DNA of 64,000 nucleotides from Aliidiomarina maris (GTDB taxonomy: Bacteria > Pseudomonadota > Gammaproteobacteria > Enterobacterales > Alteromonadaceae). Position numbers and translations under genes: made by a program. Position 1 is the stretch's first letter; each line of letters opens with the position of its first letter. This document shows positions 9,761-18,527 of this stretch, one piece after another. The notes below the pieces were generated by a model that was given only the letters and a program-made list of their open reading frames with translations, searched no databases and was not told where the DNA came from. The stretch covers positions 460,294 through 524,293 of the forward strand of contig NZ_PIPK01000001.1 in the NCBI RefSeq assembly GCF_003987335.1, read 5' to 3'.

Positions 9761-11179
9761 CTAAGCAGGAACAATGTCCAGTGCGACACTCAAGCGCGGC
9801 TGGCTCGCAGAAAAAGGCGCGGTGCCATGCCACATGTAAGACGGAAACAACACTAAATGTCCAACTTCGGGTTTGACCCAATGTTCAACCTCTAGTTCCG
9901 GTTCGGTTGGCATCATCGGCTCACCCAGCTTTAACCAGCCAGACTTAGTATCTGCGTCATCCACGCCATCCGGTAATTGAATATAGCAGGCAGATGAAAT
10001 CCAGCCATGCGGATGAACGTGATTTTCGTGGAATCCGCCCGATTGCAGCCATACCGACCAAATACCATCGATTGCCCACTGCCCGGTATTGCGCCGCCGA
10101 AGTGGGTGCTCACCCTGCCCGACTTGCGCCAGATGCCGCGCAATCGGCCCCGCAATCGCTTGCTCAAACGCATTAATCACAGGTTGGTTATAACTTAAGA
10201 TGTCCGGCAATTGACTTCCACTGCGTACCGACTGTCCAAACGGATGGGTCTTAAACGGGTGCAGCGATTTTAATGCACCAGCTAAATCATCGATATATGC
10301 CGCCAAACTCGACCAGCCAGACGGCACATCGAGCTCAGTTCTAGTCACTAAGGTGTCGTAATCGTACAGTGCGCGGTAGGCATCCAGGTGCTGCTGTTGA
10401 CCATGTTGCAGGTACAACAAACGCAGCGCAGTCGCTTGGCACGCTATGGCTTGCTGACTTAAAGGGTCAATCGCACTGGCTCGATTAGCCGCCTGCAACG
10501 CTTGTTCAGCTTCACCTGTGGCTGCATATGCGTAGCTGGCAGTAATAAGTGATTGTAAGGTGTCAGGGTAATGTGCAAGCAAGGACTGAGTGAACACTCG
10601 GGCACGCGAAGCATCGTGCAACTGGATACTATTAAAAATCGCCGCTTCCAGTAGCGGCCCTGCGCTAGGCCATTGCTCAACTGCACGCTGTAGAATAATT
10701 TGAGCGGCGGATAAATCCCCCGCATACTCATAAACTTGCGCTCTCAGCAACAGTAATGGAGGGAGCAATTGACGTTTTAAAGCAGTATCGATATGCTGCA
10801 TGGTGGAGCCAATATCAGCGGTTAACATCCAAGTTAACTGCGCCCATTCCCGTTGTGCATCAAAGTTGTCAGGCTGCAAGTGTATTGCATTCAAATAAGC
10901 ATCTGCAGCAGCCTGATAGTGCTGCAATCCCATTAGCGAACGCGCTAACACCAACCATGTTTGTGGCGCTTTAGAGCCCTTTTTTAATGCCATACGCGCA
11001 TGACTTTGTGCAGCATCAAACCGCTTCATATCGCCATACATAGACGCTAAGTTGTGTTCCGCAACATAACTTTGAGGAAATTGCTGTTGCGCTTGAGTGT
11101 ACAACTGCAACGCAACTTCATATTGACGTGATTGCTTGGCACGCTGCGCCATTTGCGTTAGCCGGGTGAGCGTATCCAT
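9761..11179 (-). CDS. TPR protein with C-terminal 2OG-Fe(II) oxygenase-like domain
   Basis: 472 residues. The N-terminal part (about 1-260) is a series of TPR-like helical pairs (for example QYEVALQLYTQAQQQFPQSY). The C-terminal part (about 330-472) has the double-stranded beta-helix signature of the putative 2OG-Fe(II) oxygenase family: SGGFHENHVHPHGW (about 377-390) supplies likely iron-binding histidines, MWHGTAPF (about 449) the distal histidine, and RLSVALDI the terminal strand. The family would hydroxylate a substrate using O2 and 2-oxoglutarate; TPRs could hold a protein partner. The gene starts 12 bases after a 41-codon membrane-protein gene and is probably co-transcribed with it. The substrate is unknown. 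Confidence 0.8.
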   Translation of the reverse strand: MDTLTRLTQMAQRAKQSRQYEVALQLYTQAQQQFPQSYVAEHNLASMYGDMKRFDAAQSHARMALKKGSKAPQTWLVLARSLMGLQHYQAAADAYLNAIHLQPDNFDAQREWAQLTWMLTADIGSTMQHIDTALKRQLLPPLLLLRAQVYEYAGDLSAAQIILQRAVEQWPSAGPLLEAAIFNSIQLHDASRARVFTQSLLAHYPDTLQSLITASYAYAATGEAEQALQAANRASAIDPLSQQAIACQATALRLLYLQHGQQQHLDAYRALYDYDTLVTRTELDVPSGWSSLAAYIDDLAGALKSLHPFKTHPFGQSVRSGSQLPDILSYNQPVINAFEQAIAGPIARHLAQVGQGEHPLRRRNTGQWAIDGIWSVWLQSGGFHENHVHPHGWISSACYIQLPDGVDDADTKSGWLKLGEPMMPTEPELEVEHWVKPEVGHLVLFPSYMWHGTAPFSASQPRLSVALDIVPA

Positions 11180-11191
11180 TTTAAAACTAAC

Positions 11192-11317
11192 TTACTTGCT
11201 AAAGAACTGAATGACAGCTAACACAACGGGTAGTAACGCGATTCCTACAAAAGCTAAGGCCCCTAATAAAAGGTGCCAGTTCGTGCTTTCCTCACGAAAG
11301 TTCTGATTATCAGCCAT
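11192..11317 (-). CDS. 41-residue single-pass membrane protein
   Basis: A small gene easily missed by ORF cutoffs. It starts ATG at 11317 with GGAG seven bases upstream. The first 14 residues are polar (ADNQNFREE), residues about 15-39 are a single hydrophobic helix, and the protein ends FFSK. I do not recognise the family. The good ribosome site, compact spacing to the TPR-oxygenase gene (12 bases) and the FNR box 91 bases upstream argue that it is real. By analogy small single-helix proteins often tune respiratory or transport complexes, but nothing in the sequence shows a partner. Confidence 0.7.
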   Translation of the reverse strand: MADNQNFREESTNWHLLLGALAFVGIALLPVVLAVIQFFSK

Positions 11318-11373
11318 GGTCTAACTCCAACAACAATTAATATAATTGTCGGTATGTTACTGCAAAGCTCTGT

Positions 11374-11379
11374 AAACTA
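11374..11379 (-). promoter_or_regulatory. Candidate -10 of an FNR-activated promoter (minus strand)
   Basis: TAGTTT on the minus strand begins 22 bases past the FNR box. This puts the box centre close to -41.5 relative to a start near 11367, the class II activator position. The hexamer is a weak 3/6 match, as is common for activator-dependent promoters. Confidence 0.4.
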
Positions 11380-11401
11380 AAAGTAGGACGGTTGCGGCGA
11401 G

Positions 11402-11415
11402 TTGATTCAAATCAA
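11402..11415. promoter_or_regulatory. Perfect FNR/Anr-type box
   Basis: TTGAT-TCAA-ATCAA matches the FNR consensus TTGAT-N4-ATCAA in all ten defined bases, inside a 16-bp perfect palindrome (11401-11416). To the left lies the 41-aa gene and TPR-oxygenase. To the right a TATACT (11434-11439) could be a -10 for a plus-strand transcript with no gene. Control by an oxygen-sensing Crp/FNR regulator is inferred. Confidence 0.7.
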
Positions 11416-11454
11416 CCGAACTGACAGCTCGTTTATACTGTAGTGCTATTCAGC

Positions 11455-11512
11455 AGCGAGACTCAGTGGAGGCGGGCCCACCTCCCGAAGGGTAAAGCTG
11501 CCGCCACTGCTA
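11455..11512 (+). other. GC-rich foldable element, possible non-coding RNA
   Basis: An isolated GC-rich patch in an AT-richer gap. GGCGG and CCGCC, flanked by AGT/ACT, can form an outer stem, and CCC-GAA-GGG an inner hairpin; GGAGG and CCTCC offer an alternative stem. It lies 15-20 bases after a TATACT -10 next to the FNR box, so a plus-strand small RNA is possible. No clear T-run terminator follows, and it matches no RNA family I can name. Confidence 0.3.
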
Positions 11513-11596
11513 CTGATGTTGCTTTAGCACATGTTAATGCATGGATTCAGAGGCATGGTGAACGCCATTCTCCATGTGTACCATCTCGGCCAAATA

Positions 11597-13555
11597 TTAC
11601 TCATCATCACCTATATAGCGGTCAAAGAACGCGAGCATTCTGGTCCAACGCTCTACGTTATTTTCGGGGTTGAAGAAACCATGCCCTTCATGCTCTTTCA
11701 CCATCCACTCTACAGGGTGGTTTTTGGCCTGTAGTGCATCCCGTAAACGGTATGCATGGGTGATAGGAACTCGTATGTCCTCTTCCCCATGAATAATAAA
11801 TACTGGCGCTTTCAGTTTGTCCACGTTATGAACTGGAGATTGAGAGATCCGTTCCTCTGGAGTGCTCGGCAAAACCCGGTTTAAATAACGTACACCCGAT
11901 TCACGTTGCGGTATATCACCCTCTTCGAACATAAGATCTAAATCAAATACGCCTACAAAACCAACTGTGCATTTATATAAATCTGGCTCACGGATAGCGC
12001 TTTGAAGTGCTGCGTAACCTCCATAAGAGCCTCCATACGCACACACTCTATCTATATCAATAATACCCCGCTCAGCTAAGTGATGTACACCGTCAGTCAT
12101 ATCATCAATCATCAAGGTTCCCCAACGTTTATACCCAGCTTCCTCAAATGACTGGCCATAGCCGCCCGAACCTCGAAAGTTAGGTTGTAAAACGGCATAA
12201 CCATGCTGAGCTAAAACTTTTGCATCTGAATCAATTGAAGCAATAGAGTCACGAGGCCCATGAGGTCCGCCATGTGGTAGCATGATTAGCGGCAAATCCT
12301 TGGCTTCTACACCATGCGGCAATGTTAAGACAGCTTCAATATCCTGACCATCTCTCGCTTGATAAATATACGACTGCGTACGAGGCAAAGTGGCATTCGC
12401 TAGCCACGGTTGGGCTTGAGCAAGCACTGACAATTGATTTTCTTCACGATCAAAGAAATAAAAGGTAGTGGGCACATTTGCCGATCCAACTCGAACAATC
12501 AACTTATTGTTATCAGTTGTAGCTGAGGTTATATTTACACTTTGACTCGGAAATGCACCAATTAAACCCTCTAAAATGTCAACATAGATTTCGTCTTTGG
12601 TACCACCAAAAAGAGCAACATGAATGCCTTCATATTCATAAAAGGCTCCTACTACCTCGCCTGGTCTTCCACGATTAATGCTAAATATTGGACTTAGATC
12701 AGTGTTCGGATGAACAGCCAATATTTCTTCTTCCATCGTCTCTAAGTCAAGGATTGAGATTGCTGTCGTGTCAGTTTCACTTCTACTTACGCCAACAACT
12801 GCAGTGTCACCGTTAACAAACGCGACTGGCGAAAAACCCATATCAAATTCATTATGAGATGATATTGCATTCCATGAATTTCCTTCTCGCAGCATAATTG
12901 TACGCTTAGAGTTATCCTGCGGGTCCACTCCGATAGCTATTCTTGGAATTCCATTCCCATCCGTAATTACATTCACCCCTCCCTCGCGGCTATTTCGTAA
13001 AGGGATGCGTCCTTCGCTTCGTTTGCGACCGCCATCTATACGCATTCTATACACATCGAGAAAAGGTTCCCGATGAGTGAAATTCTGCTGAAAGATTAAA
13101 ATATTTTCGGGCTCATCTGGAAGCCAATCTACCACTTGAGCAAATACTGGTTCCCTATCTCTTGATCTGCGACCTGTAAGAATTTCACGACGCGAACCAT
13201 CAGCGTTCATAGCCATAATTTCACCAGTGGGAACTGGCACAGCTAGCGCGCCCGCTTCACGAGCCATCGTCATTATTAGACGTTCGTTTGTAGCCCAGTG
13301 AAAACTACCTATTCTCTCCCGACCAGAGCCTTCGGCGGCTGATAATGGCTGCATATTCTCGATGTCCAGAACAGTTAGACGAATGTTGCCATCTTCCATT
13401 CGACTAGAAGCCGCTAGATAATTTCCTTCAGGTGATATTTTAATATCCAAATATTGCGCATGCCGAGCGTAATCTTCTAAAGTCGGGATCTGCTCTGCGC
13501 TAGCTGCAGTGCTAGCAAAAATCAAAGAGACATAGACTAAAATATATCTGACCAT
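11597..13555 (-). CDS. Secreted S9 family prolyl oligopeptidase-like peptidase
   Basis: 652 residues from the ATG at 13555. The frame also allows a TTG two codons earlier. A signal peptide (VRYILVYVSLIFASTAASA) directs it to the periplasm or outside. The first two thirds are a beta-propeller-like domain. The C-terminal alpha/beta hydrolase carries the S9 nucleophile GGSYGGYAALQS (about 496-507), an Asp in HGEEDIRVP and a His in HEGHGFF near the end. S9 enzymes of this type remove dipeptides or acyl-amino acids from oligopeptides. It lies downstream of a TonB-dependent receptor on the same strand but beyond its terminator, so it likely has its own promoter. This supports a peptide-utilisation role for the region. 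Confidence 0.9.
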   Translation of the reverse strand: MVRYILVYVSLIFASTAASAEQIPTLEDYARHAQYLDIKISPEGNYLAASSRMEDGNIRLTVLDIENMQPLSAAEGSGRERIGSFHWATNERLIMTMAREAGALAVPVPTGEIMAMNADGSRREILTGRRSRDREPVFAQVVDWLPDEPENILIFQQNFTHREPFLDVYRMRIDGGRKRSEGRIPLRNSREGGVNVITDGNGIPRIAIGVDPQDNSKRTIMLREGNSWNAISSHNEFDMGFSPVAFVNGDTAVVGVSRSETDTTAISILDLETMEEEILAVHPNTDLSPIFSINRGRPGEVVGAFYEYEGIHVALFGGTKDEIYVDILEGLIGAFPSQSVNITSATTDNNKLIVRVGSANVPTTFYFFDREENQLSVLAQAQPWLANATLPRTQSYIYQARDGQDIEAVLTLPHGVEAKDLPLIMLPHGGPHGPRDSIASIDSDAKVLAQHGYAVLQPNFRGSGGYGQSFEEAGYKRWGTLMIDDMTDGVHHLAERGIIDIDRVCAYGGSYGGYAALQSAIREPDLYKCTVGFVGVFDLDLMFEEGDIPQRESGVRYLNRVLPSTPEERISQSPVHNVDKLKAPVFIIHGEEDIRVPITHAYRLRDALQAKNHPVEWMVKEHEGHGFFNPENNVERWTRMLAFFDRYIGDDE

Positions 13556-13561
13556 TCTCAA

Positions 13562-13948
13562 GTTTCCTTACGTAAGGGAGAAATTCTATTCATTAAAAAA
13601 TTGTATCTAAAAATATCAAACTTATTACTTAAAAAAAACCTCTCTTGAAACTAAGTGCAGCGGACAAGTAACACTAGCTAACGAGGTATTGCTCTTCATT
13701 CCGATTTAAGGTCAGCGCACTGTTCATTCCATCTGTACAAATTACCTTCCAAAAGTTCAAATTCACGGGGGACTTTGTTCTTTGATGAATCATTTAATAT
13801 TGCCTTGTAGCCAGCACAATTTGTTTGACCGAGTAATACTCTAATTTAATGGCATAGTAATCATAAAATTTTCATCATACACAAATTCATCATCCTTGAA
13901 GGTTGTTATACTGAGGAACCAGCATCTCATACTAACTAGATTTTAACT
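13562..13948. other. Intergenic region, AT-rich, no gene seen
   Basis: This gap separates the peptidase from the receptor terminator. The only structures noticed are a 12-bp palindrome CCTTACGTAAGG (13566-13577) overlapping the peptidase ribosome site and several A/T tracts. A TACAAT hexamer could be a -10 for the peptidase gene, but no matching -35 is visible. Confidence 0.5.
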
Positions 13949-13983
13949 AAAAAAGCCCAGATCATACAACTTGACCTGGGCTT
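13949..13983 (-). terminator. Terminator after first TonB-dependent receptor
   Basis: AAGCCCAG and CTGGGCTT pair across a 15-base loop, followed in the minus-strand transcript by six T residues. It lies 43 bases past the receptor stop codon. Confidence 0.85.
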
Positions 13984-14025
13984 GCTTTAGTGATCGGCAC
14001 TATTTAATAAATATTCGTTCGCTAC

Positions 14026-16959
14026 TTAGAACTGATACTCAAGATTCAAGAACGCACGACGTCCAATCAAATCATACTGCGAATACAAGGCTGAGTTACC
14101 AACCGCTGATGCATAACTGGGGCTGACACGTGGTGGATGCGTATCAAAGATATTAGCAACACCAAGCGTCACTTCAAAATTATCCCATGTCCGAGCAACT
14201 GAAGCGGTGTGATAAAACACACTTGAAGCCTCTGAAACAAAATATGCTTCTATGCCGCGATAAGTAATATTTCTACCGTTAGTATACGCATCATAATTGT
14301 CAACACTTCCGTAGTAACGTGTCTGCCAATTATACTTCCAGTCACCATTCTCGACACTCAAATATGCAGTACCAGAATGGCGAGGATTACCCAAACGCCC
14401 TACATAATTTATTTCTGGGCTATCAACAAATTGCTGATATGTACGCTCAAACTGGATCGTATGATTCAATGTAAAACGAACAAAACCAATTGGCGTATCA
14501 TCCATGTAGCTGAACATAATGTCAGAACCACGAACACGCTGAGACGCAACATTTAAGAAACCGCCGTAGATTTCGTCAATACCCCAGTCGTTGCCAGTGC
14601 CATCGTGACGCGTTATTTGACTACATAATGGTTCATTAGCGAAATCCTCCGAGAAATAACAGCCATTCACTACGTCCATACCACCAACGTTGTCAACCTG
14701 ACCTGAAATTTCAATATCGTAGAGGTCAATTGAAGCACCAAAGCGATTATCAACTGTGCTCCATACGACACCTAAACCATTTGATACCGAAGTTTCTGCT
14801 TCTAGAACACCTGCTCCTCCGCCTGTATACGAAGTCATAGACGCATTCGGAACTGCATAATCAGCAGGGACGCCAGCTAAAGAACAGTTACCTGCAAGCA
14901 GCTCGCTTATAGAACCCTCTTCAAGTCTCGCACCCCAATTTAAGCATGGGTCATTATTTTGAGAAATGAAGCTTGTCTGATTCTCTAAGAATAGTTCGAA
15001 CAAGGCTGGCGCTCTAAACGAAGTACCACGTGAAGCCCTAACTCTAAATCCGTTACCTACTGTCCAGTTAGCTCCAACTTTATATGTCGTGCCGCTTCCA
15101 TAAGTACTGACATCGGTCCAACGGCCAGAAGCAGTCAGGTCGAAAGATTCCATAAAAGGCAAATCGCGAACTACTGGAATCTGAAGTTCCCCATAAAAGG
15201 CGGTAGTTTCTGCCGAACCTTGAGTTATACCCGCAGAGGTAGAGCCCCACGCGTTACCTTGTAACGTCTGCTCACCAGGGGTATCTACGATCTCATCCGT
15301 TTGATAAGAAAAACCAAATGCGGCACCAACTTGTCCTGCTGGCAGCTCGTAAAGGTCACCTGTAATATAGGCATCGAAAGTATCTTGTTTATAGTAAGTA
15401 CGTCCTCTCTCCTCGCCAAACAGGAAGTCGCGGACATCCTGAGAAAACTCACCATTTATGAACTCGGGTGTAAACCAAGGAACCTCTACGCAAGGGCGAT
15501 TAGAAATCGACGTTACAACACCAGAGCAGGGATCACCCCATAGCACGTCGTGCGAAAGCTCTAATGAATCTTCGTAAATTAACTTGGTATCATACGTGCC
15601 TCGGTTGAACGAGCGCTGGTAAGAAGCGTCCCAATTCCAAAAGCCAATGGCTCCCTCAAAACCAACAACTCCACGAACATAATCGATCGTTGTGGTGCTG
15701 CCAGAGTGATCCGTAACTGGTGTTGGATCGTAGAACATGTCTCCGTCAAATCCGTCAACAACGCCACCAGGAATGAAGGGTTCCCAAAACTGTCGGTAAC
15801 CTGCAATTTGAGTCTCCCGACGGCTATACATCAGCTCACCGTACATCGAGATATTATCAGACAGATCATAATCGAACTGGCCAAACAAAGAGGCAACTTC
15901 CTGACGAGGAATCATTGATTGATTATAAACAAAAGGATGATTAGCATTTGTCCAACCATCTGACTCATAATCAAATCCTACAGGATACCAGCCCTCTGGA
16001 ACTGACATATCACCAGGGTTAACTGCGTTATATTGAGGGCGCCCAGCCGCCGCATGCGAACCGTCATAATCATATACGAGACGTCCTCCTAGGTAGTTCT
16101 CAGCACCACCGTCCCATAACCACATCGCAGACTCAAGTGCATTACAATGAAACTCACCAGTTCGCGGGTCGATTGGATCAACACGTTCGTTTGTCTCACG
16201 ATCGAAGAAATATCGAGGCTGGCAACCAAAGTAATCACGGTCGCCTCGCTTTAGTTCCTGATCTAAACGGTAATCACCGACTACCCGCCAAGACCCTGCT
16301 GAGAAGCTTCGTCCTAGTGTTCCGTTGATGCGATAGGTCTCACCACCGGATTCGAATGGCTGTGTTACGTTCACATTGATAGAAGAGTCATCACCTCGCT
16401 TGGTGATTATGTTGATTACCCCGGCTACGGCATCCGAACCATATAGAGAAGACGCGCCATCTTTCAAGATTTCTACACGCTCGATTGCAGAAATAGGCAA
16501 CGCATTCATATCAAACGCGCTCACTTCGCCCCTGGTGCCGGCAGGACCAGCTCGGCGACCATTTAACAAGACGAGAGTACGATTTGCACCAAGCCCTCTC
16601 ATGGAAATAGATTCGTTGCCAGCACCACCTGCAGTCACGCTGCCGACGCTCATTGCTGAAATTAATTGATTAGAGCCACTTGCAACAGTAGCAGTACGCA
16701 GTAGCTCCCCAACTGTATTGATGCCCATTTCAGTCGCCATTTCGGCGCTAATCACTTCAATTGGGGTATCACTGTCTAAACCATCGCGACGAATACGTGA
16801 ACCTATAACTGAGATGCGCTCAGATGACGACGTAGCGATTGTTCCAGAATCAGAATCCGTTGCTTGTTCTTGAGCGAATGCAGCTGGTATGACTGCATAG
16901 GCACCACCAGCAATTAACGCCGTACGCAGCGTAGTTGTTAAGAGAGAGTTGTTAAACAT
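14026..16959 (-). CDS. TonB-dependent outer-membrane receptor (1)
   Basis: About 977 residues from the ATG at 16959, which has AGGG 7 bases upstream. A signal peptide ends around AFAQEQ. The region SERISVIGSRIRRDG precedes a plug domain (about 60-180) with TLVLLNGRRAGPAG and YGSDAVAGVINIITKR, typical of the large TBDR clade of Alteromonadales and related bacteria. The rest is a 22-strand barrel ending in the outer-membrane signal LNLEYQF. The receptor should import a ligand across the outer membrane using TonB energy. Three such receptors surround the TonB operon here. Ligand unknown; the neighbouring S9 peptidase suggests peptides. Confidence 0.93.
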   Translation of the reverse strand: MFNNSLLTTTLRTALIAGGAYAVIPAAFAQEQATDSDSGTIATSSSERISVIGSRIRRDGLDSDTPIEVISAEMATEMGINTVGELLRTATVASGSNQLISAMSVGSVTAGGAGNESISMRGLGANRTLVLLNGRRAGPAGTRGEVSAFDMNALPISAIERVEILKDGASSLYGSDAVAGVINIITKRGDDSSINVNVTQPFESGGETYRINGTLGRSFSAGSWRVVGDYRLDQELKRGDRDYFGCQPRYFFDRETNERVDPIDPRTGEFHCNALESAMWLWDGGAENYLGGRLVYDYDGSHAAAGRPQYNAVNPGDMSVPEGWYPVGFDYESDGWTNANHPFVYNQSMIPRQEVASLFGQFDYDLSDNISMYGELMYSRRETQIAGYRQFWEPFIPGGVVDGFDGDMFYDPTPVTDHSGSTTTIDYVRGVVGFEGAIGFWNWDASYQRSFNRGTYDTKLIYEDSLELSHDVLWGDPCSGVVTSISNRPCVEVPWFTPEFINGEFSQDVRDFLFGEERGRTYYKQDTFDAYITGDLYELPAGQVGAAFGFSYQTDEIVDTPGEQTLQGNAWGSTSAGITQGSAETTAFYGELQIPVVRDLPFMESFDLTASGRWTDVSTYGSGTTYKVGANWTVGNGFRVRASRGTSFRAPALFELFLENQTSFISQNNDPCLNWGARLEEGSISELLAGNCSLAGVPADYAVPNASMTSYTGGGAGVLEAETSVSNGLGVVWSTVDNRFGASIDLYDIEISGQVDNVGGMDVVNGCYFSEDFANEPLCSQITRHDGTGNDWGIDEIYGGFLNVASQRVRGSDIMFSYMDDTPIGFVRFTLNHTIQFERTYQQFVDSPEINYVGRLGNPRHSGTAYLSVENGDWKYNWQTRYYGSVDNYDAYTNGRNITYRGIEAYFVSEASSVFYHTASVARTWDNFEVTLGVANIFDTHPPRVSPSYASAVGNSALYSQYDLIGRRAFLNLEYQF

Positions 16960-17025
16960 GATCAAGCCCTACTTTAATAATTTTTTTGTTTAGCCGCTGT
17001 GCTAAAGATGCATGCGGATAGCTTG

Positions 17026-17054
17026 ATACTAAGTGATTTCAATAAAAATAACAA
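17026..17054 (-). promoter_or_regulatory. Promoter of TonB-dependent receptor 1
   Basis: TTGTTA (17054-17049), 17 bases, TAGTAT (17031-17026) on the minus strand, giving a leader of about 60 bases. The same TAGTAT -10 occurs upstream of the other two receptors in the window. Confidence 0.55.
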
Positions 17055-17090
17055 ACGTTAAAATGTAGTGTTAAGCAAATAAAGACATAA

Positions 17091-17123
17091 AAAAAGCTGC
17101 TCTAAACTTTAGAGCAGCTTTTT
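17091..17123. terminator. Bidirectional terminator after the TonB operon
   Basis: AAAAAGCTGCTCTAAA and its complement form a 16-bp perfect stem around one central base (an AAACTTT-type loop). T-runs occur in both directions. It lies 22 bases after the stop of the last operon gene (TPR). Confidence 0.9.
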
Positions 17124-17144
17124 GTAAGGATGACTATACAGCCA

Positions 17145-18527
17145 TTACAGGCTCACGCCTCGGCGCTCAGCAGTCGAACGAATGTAATTCGCCCAACTCT
17201 CTGCGTTACGACGCTGGTCACTGTAACGAGCTGCATTTTCAGCTGCTCTTACAGCCTCCGCATAACGCTCATTGTAAAAATGAGCTTCTGCTAAAGACAT
17301 ATACACGCGGCCTATCGAACTATCACCAGATGCTGCTGTCTCGATTGCCGCAGTAAATGCACGAGTTGCCTCCACATAGTTACTAGCTAGCAACAATGAG
17401 TTACCTCGGCGGCGATGGTAGTCGTGACGCTCCTGACGAGAGTCAGTTGCTTCCACAGCCTGAAGATACATATCATTAGCACGATTAAACTCGCGTGCTG
17501 CATGATAGGAACTAGCGGCAATCGACCAATTACGTCCAGAGCTTTCAATATCGCCCGACTCTAAATGACGTCGCATAACCTCTGCTGCACGGTATGGAAT
17601 CATATTGTTAGAGTACATCTGCGCGAGTGCCCTAAAATCGTTTTGCTGCTCTAGAAATCCAGCAAGGTAAGCCAATTCAAGGGTCGCCAAACCGCGGTCA
17701 TACTGTTCTTCTTGGAAATAAAGCATTCCAAGCTGAGCCCACCAACGCTTCTCAGTTGGGAGTGTTTGCACACCCTCTTCCAAGACACGGATCGCATCTG
17801 CAGTACGCTGCAATTCAAAGAAGGCTGCAACCTGAAGAACAAACGGATTGCGATTTGGTTCACGCATGTAATGTAACGCCTTACGTGCCAGCGGAATTAC
17901 TTGCTCGTAATTGTTCAGCTCAAGATGAGAGTTTGACATCCGAACGAATACATCTGGATCAAGCTCACCGGTGAACTGAATCCAACGCTGGTAGTAACGC
18001 AGTGCGTCGCTGTAATTCTCTTCTTGTAAGTTCAAGTTCGCAAGTAGAAGCATAGCTGCCGCTTGATCAGAGAAACCAAGAATATCTAAGTCCACAGCCT
18101 GCTGAAGTGTACTTAAAGCTCGTTCTGGCTGCTCATTCGCCGCATACATGTTGCCAAGAAAGCGATTAACATATGCGACATCATAGTCACCACGAGGACT
18201 TGCGCCCTCAAGGATTTCTATCGCACCAGGAATATCGTCCTCCTCGTAAGCCTCAAAAGCCTGCATTATACGACGTCCAATCCGCTCACTGGCAGCTTGG
18301 TTGCGTCGAGAATCTCGAGCTTGTTGAACCTCAGATGGCGACGGAATGCGAAAGCCAATATCGATGTTGTCAGTTCGGCGTTGACGGTCGACAAATGCTT
18401 CCTGACGCTCCTGCTGTTGGACTTCTTCTTGGCTCATCTCCTCCTGCGCATATACAGTCGAAGACAGCGAAGATAAACCTAAGCCTAGCGCTACCGCACC
18501 TGCAATAATTGCATATTTAAATGTCAT
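17145..18527 (-). CDS. Periplasmic TPR protein of the TonB operon
   Basis: 460 residues with a signal peptide (AIIAGAVALGLGLSSLSSTVYA) followed by a charged Gln/Glu-rich stretch and repeated TPR-like helices to the C terminus (for example GNMYAANEQPERALSTLQQAVD). It is the last gene of the operon DUF3450-ttpC-exbB-exbD-tonB-TPR. Its ATG overlaps the tonB stop by one base (TAATG), so translation is coupled. The same order is known in Shewanella and related genera, where the TPR protein accompanies the TonB2 system. A structural or adaptor role in the periplasm is inferred; no enzyme motif is visible. Confidence 0.88.
   Translation of the reverse strand: MTFKYAIIAGAVALGLGLSSLSSTVYAQEEMSQEEVQQQERQEAFVDRQRRTDNIDIGFRIPSPSEVQQARDSRRNQAASERIGRRIMQAFEAYEEDDIPGAIEILEGASPRGDYDVAYVNRFLGNMYAANEQPERALSTLQQAVDLDILGFSDQAAAMLLLANLNLQEENYSDALRYYQRWIQFTGELDPDVFVRMSNSHLELNNYEQVIPLARKALHYMREPNRNPFVLQVAAFFELQRTADAIRVLEEGVQTLPTEKRWWAQLGMLYFQEEQYDRGLATLELAYLAGFLEQQNDFRALAQMYSNNMIPYRAAEVMRRHLESGDIESSGRNWSIAASSYHAAREFNRANDMYLQAVEATDSRQERHDYHRRRGNSLLLASNYVEATRAFTAAIETAASGDSSIGRVYMSLAEAHFYNERYAEAVRAAENAARYSDQRRNAESWANYIRSTAERRGVSL

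Noticed and set aside
11461..11512. Resemblance to the 3' part of a cobalamin riboswitch (GCCACTG after a GC-rich stem)
   Set aside because: The rest of the B12-box architecture is absent and no cobalamin-related gene lies downstream on that strand.
11443..11673. Plus-strand ORF of 76 codons in the gap beside the FNR box
   Set aside because: No ribosome site, no recognisable domain, and it overlaps the 3' end of the peptidase gene on the other strand. The region is better read as non-coding.
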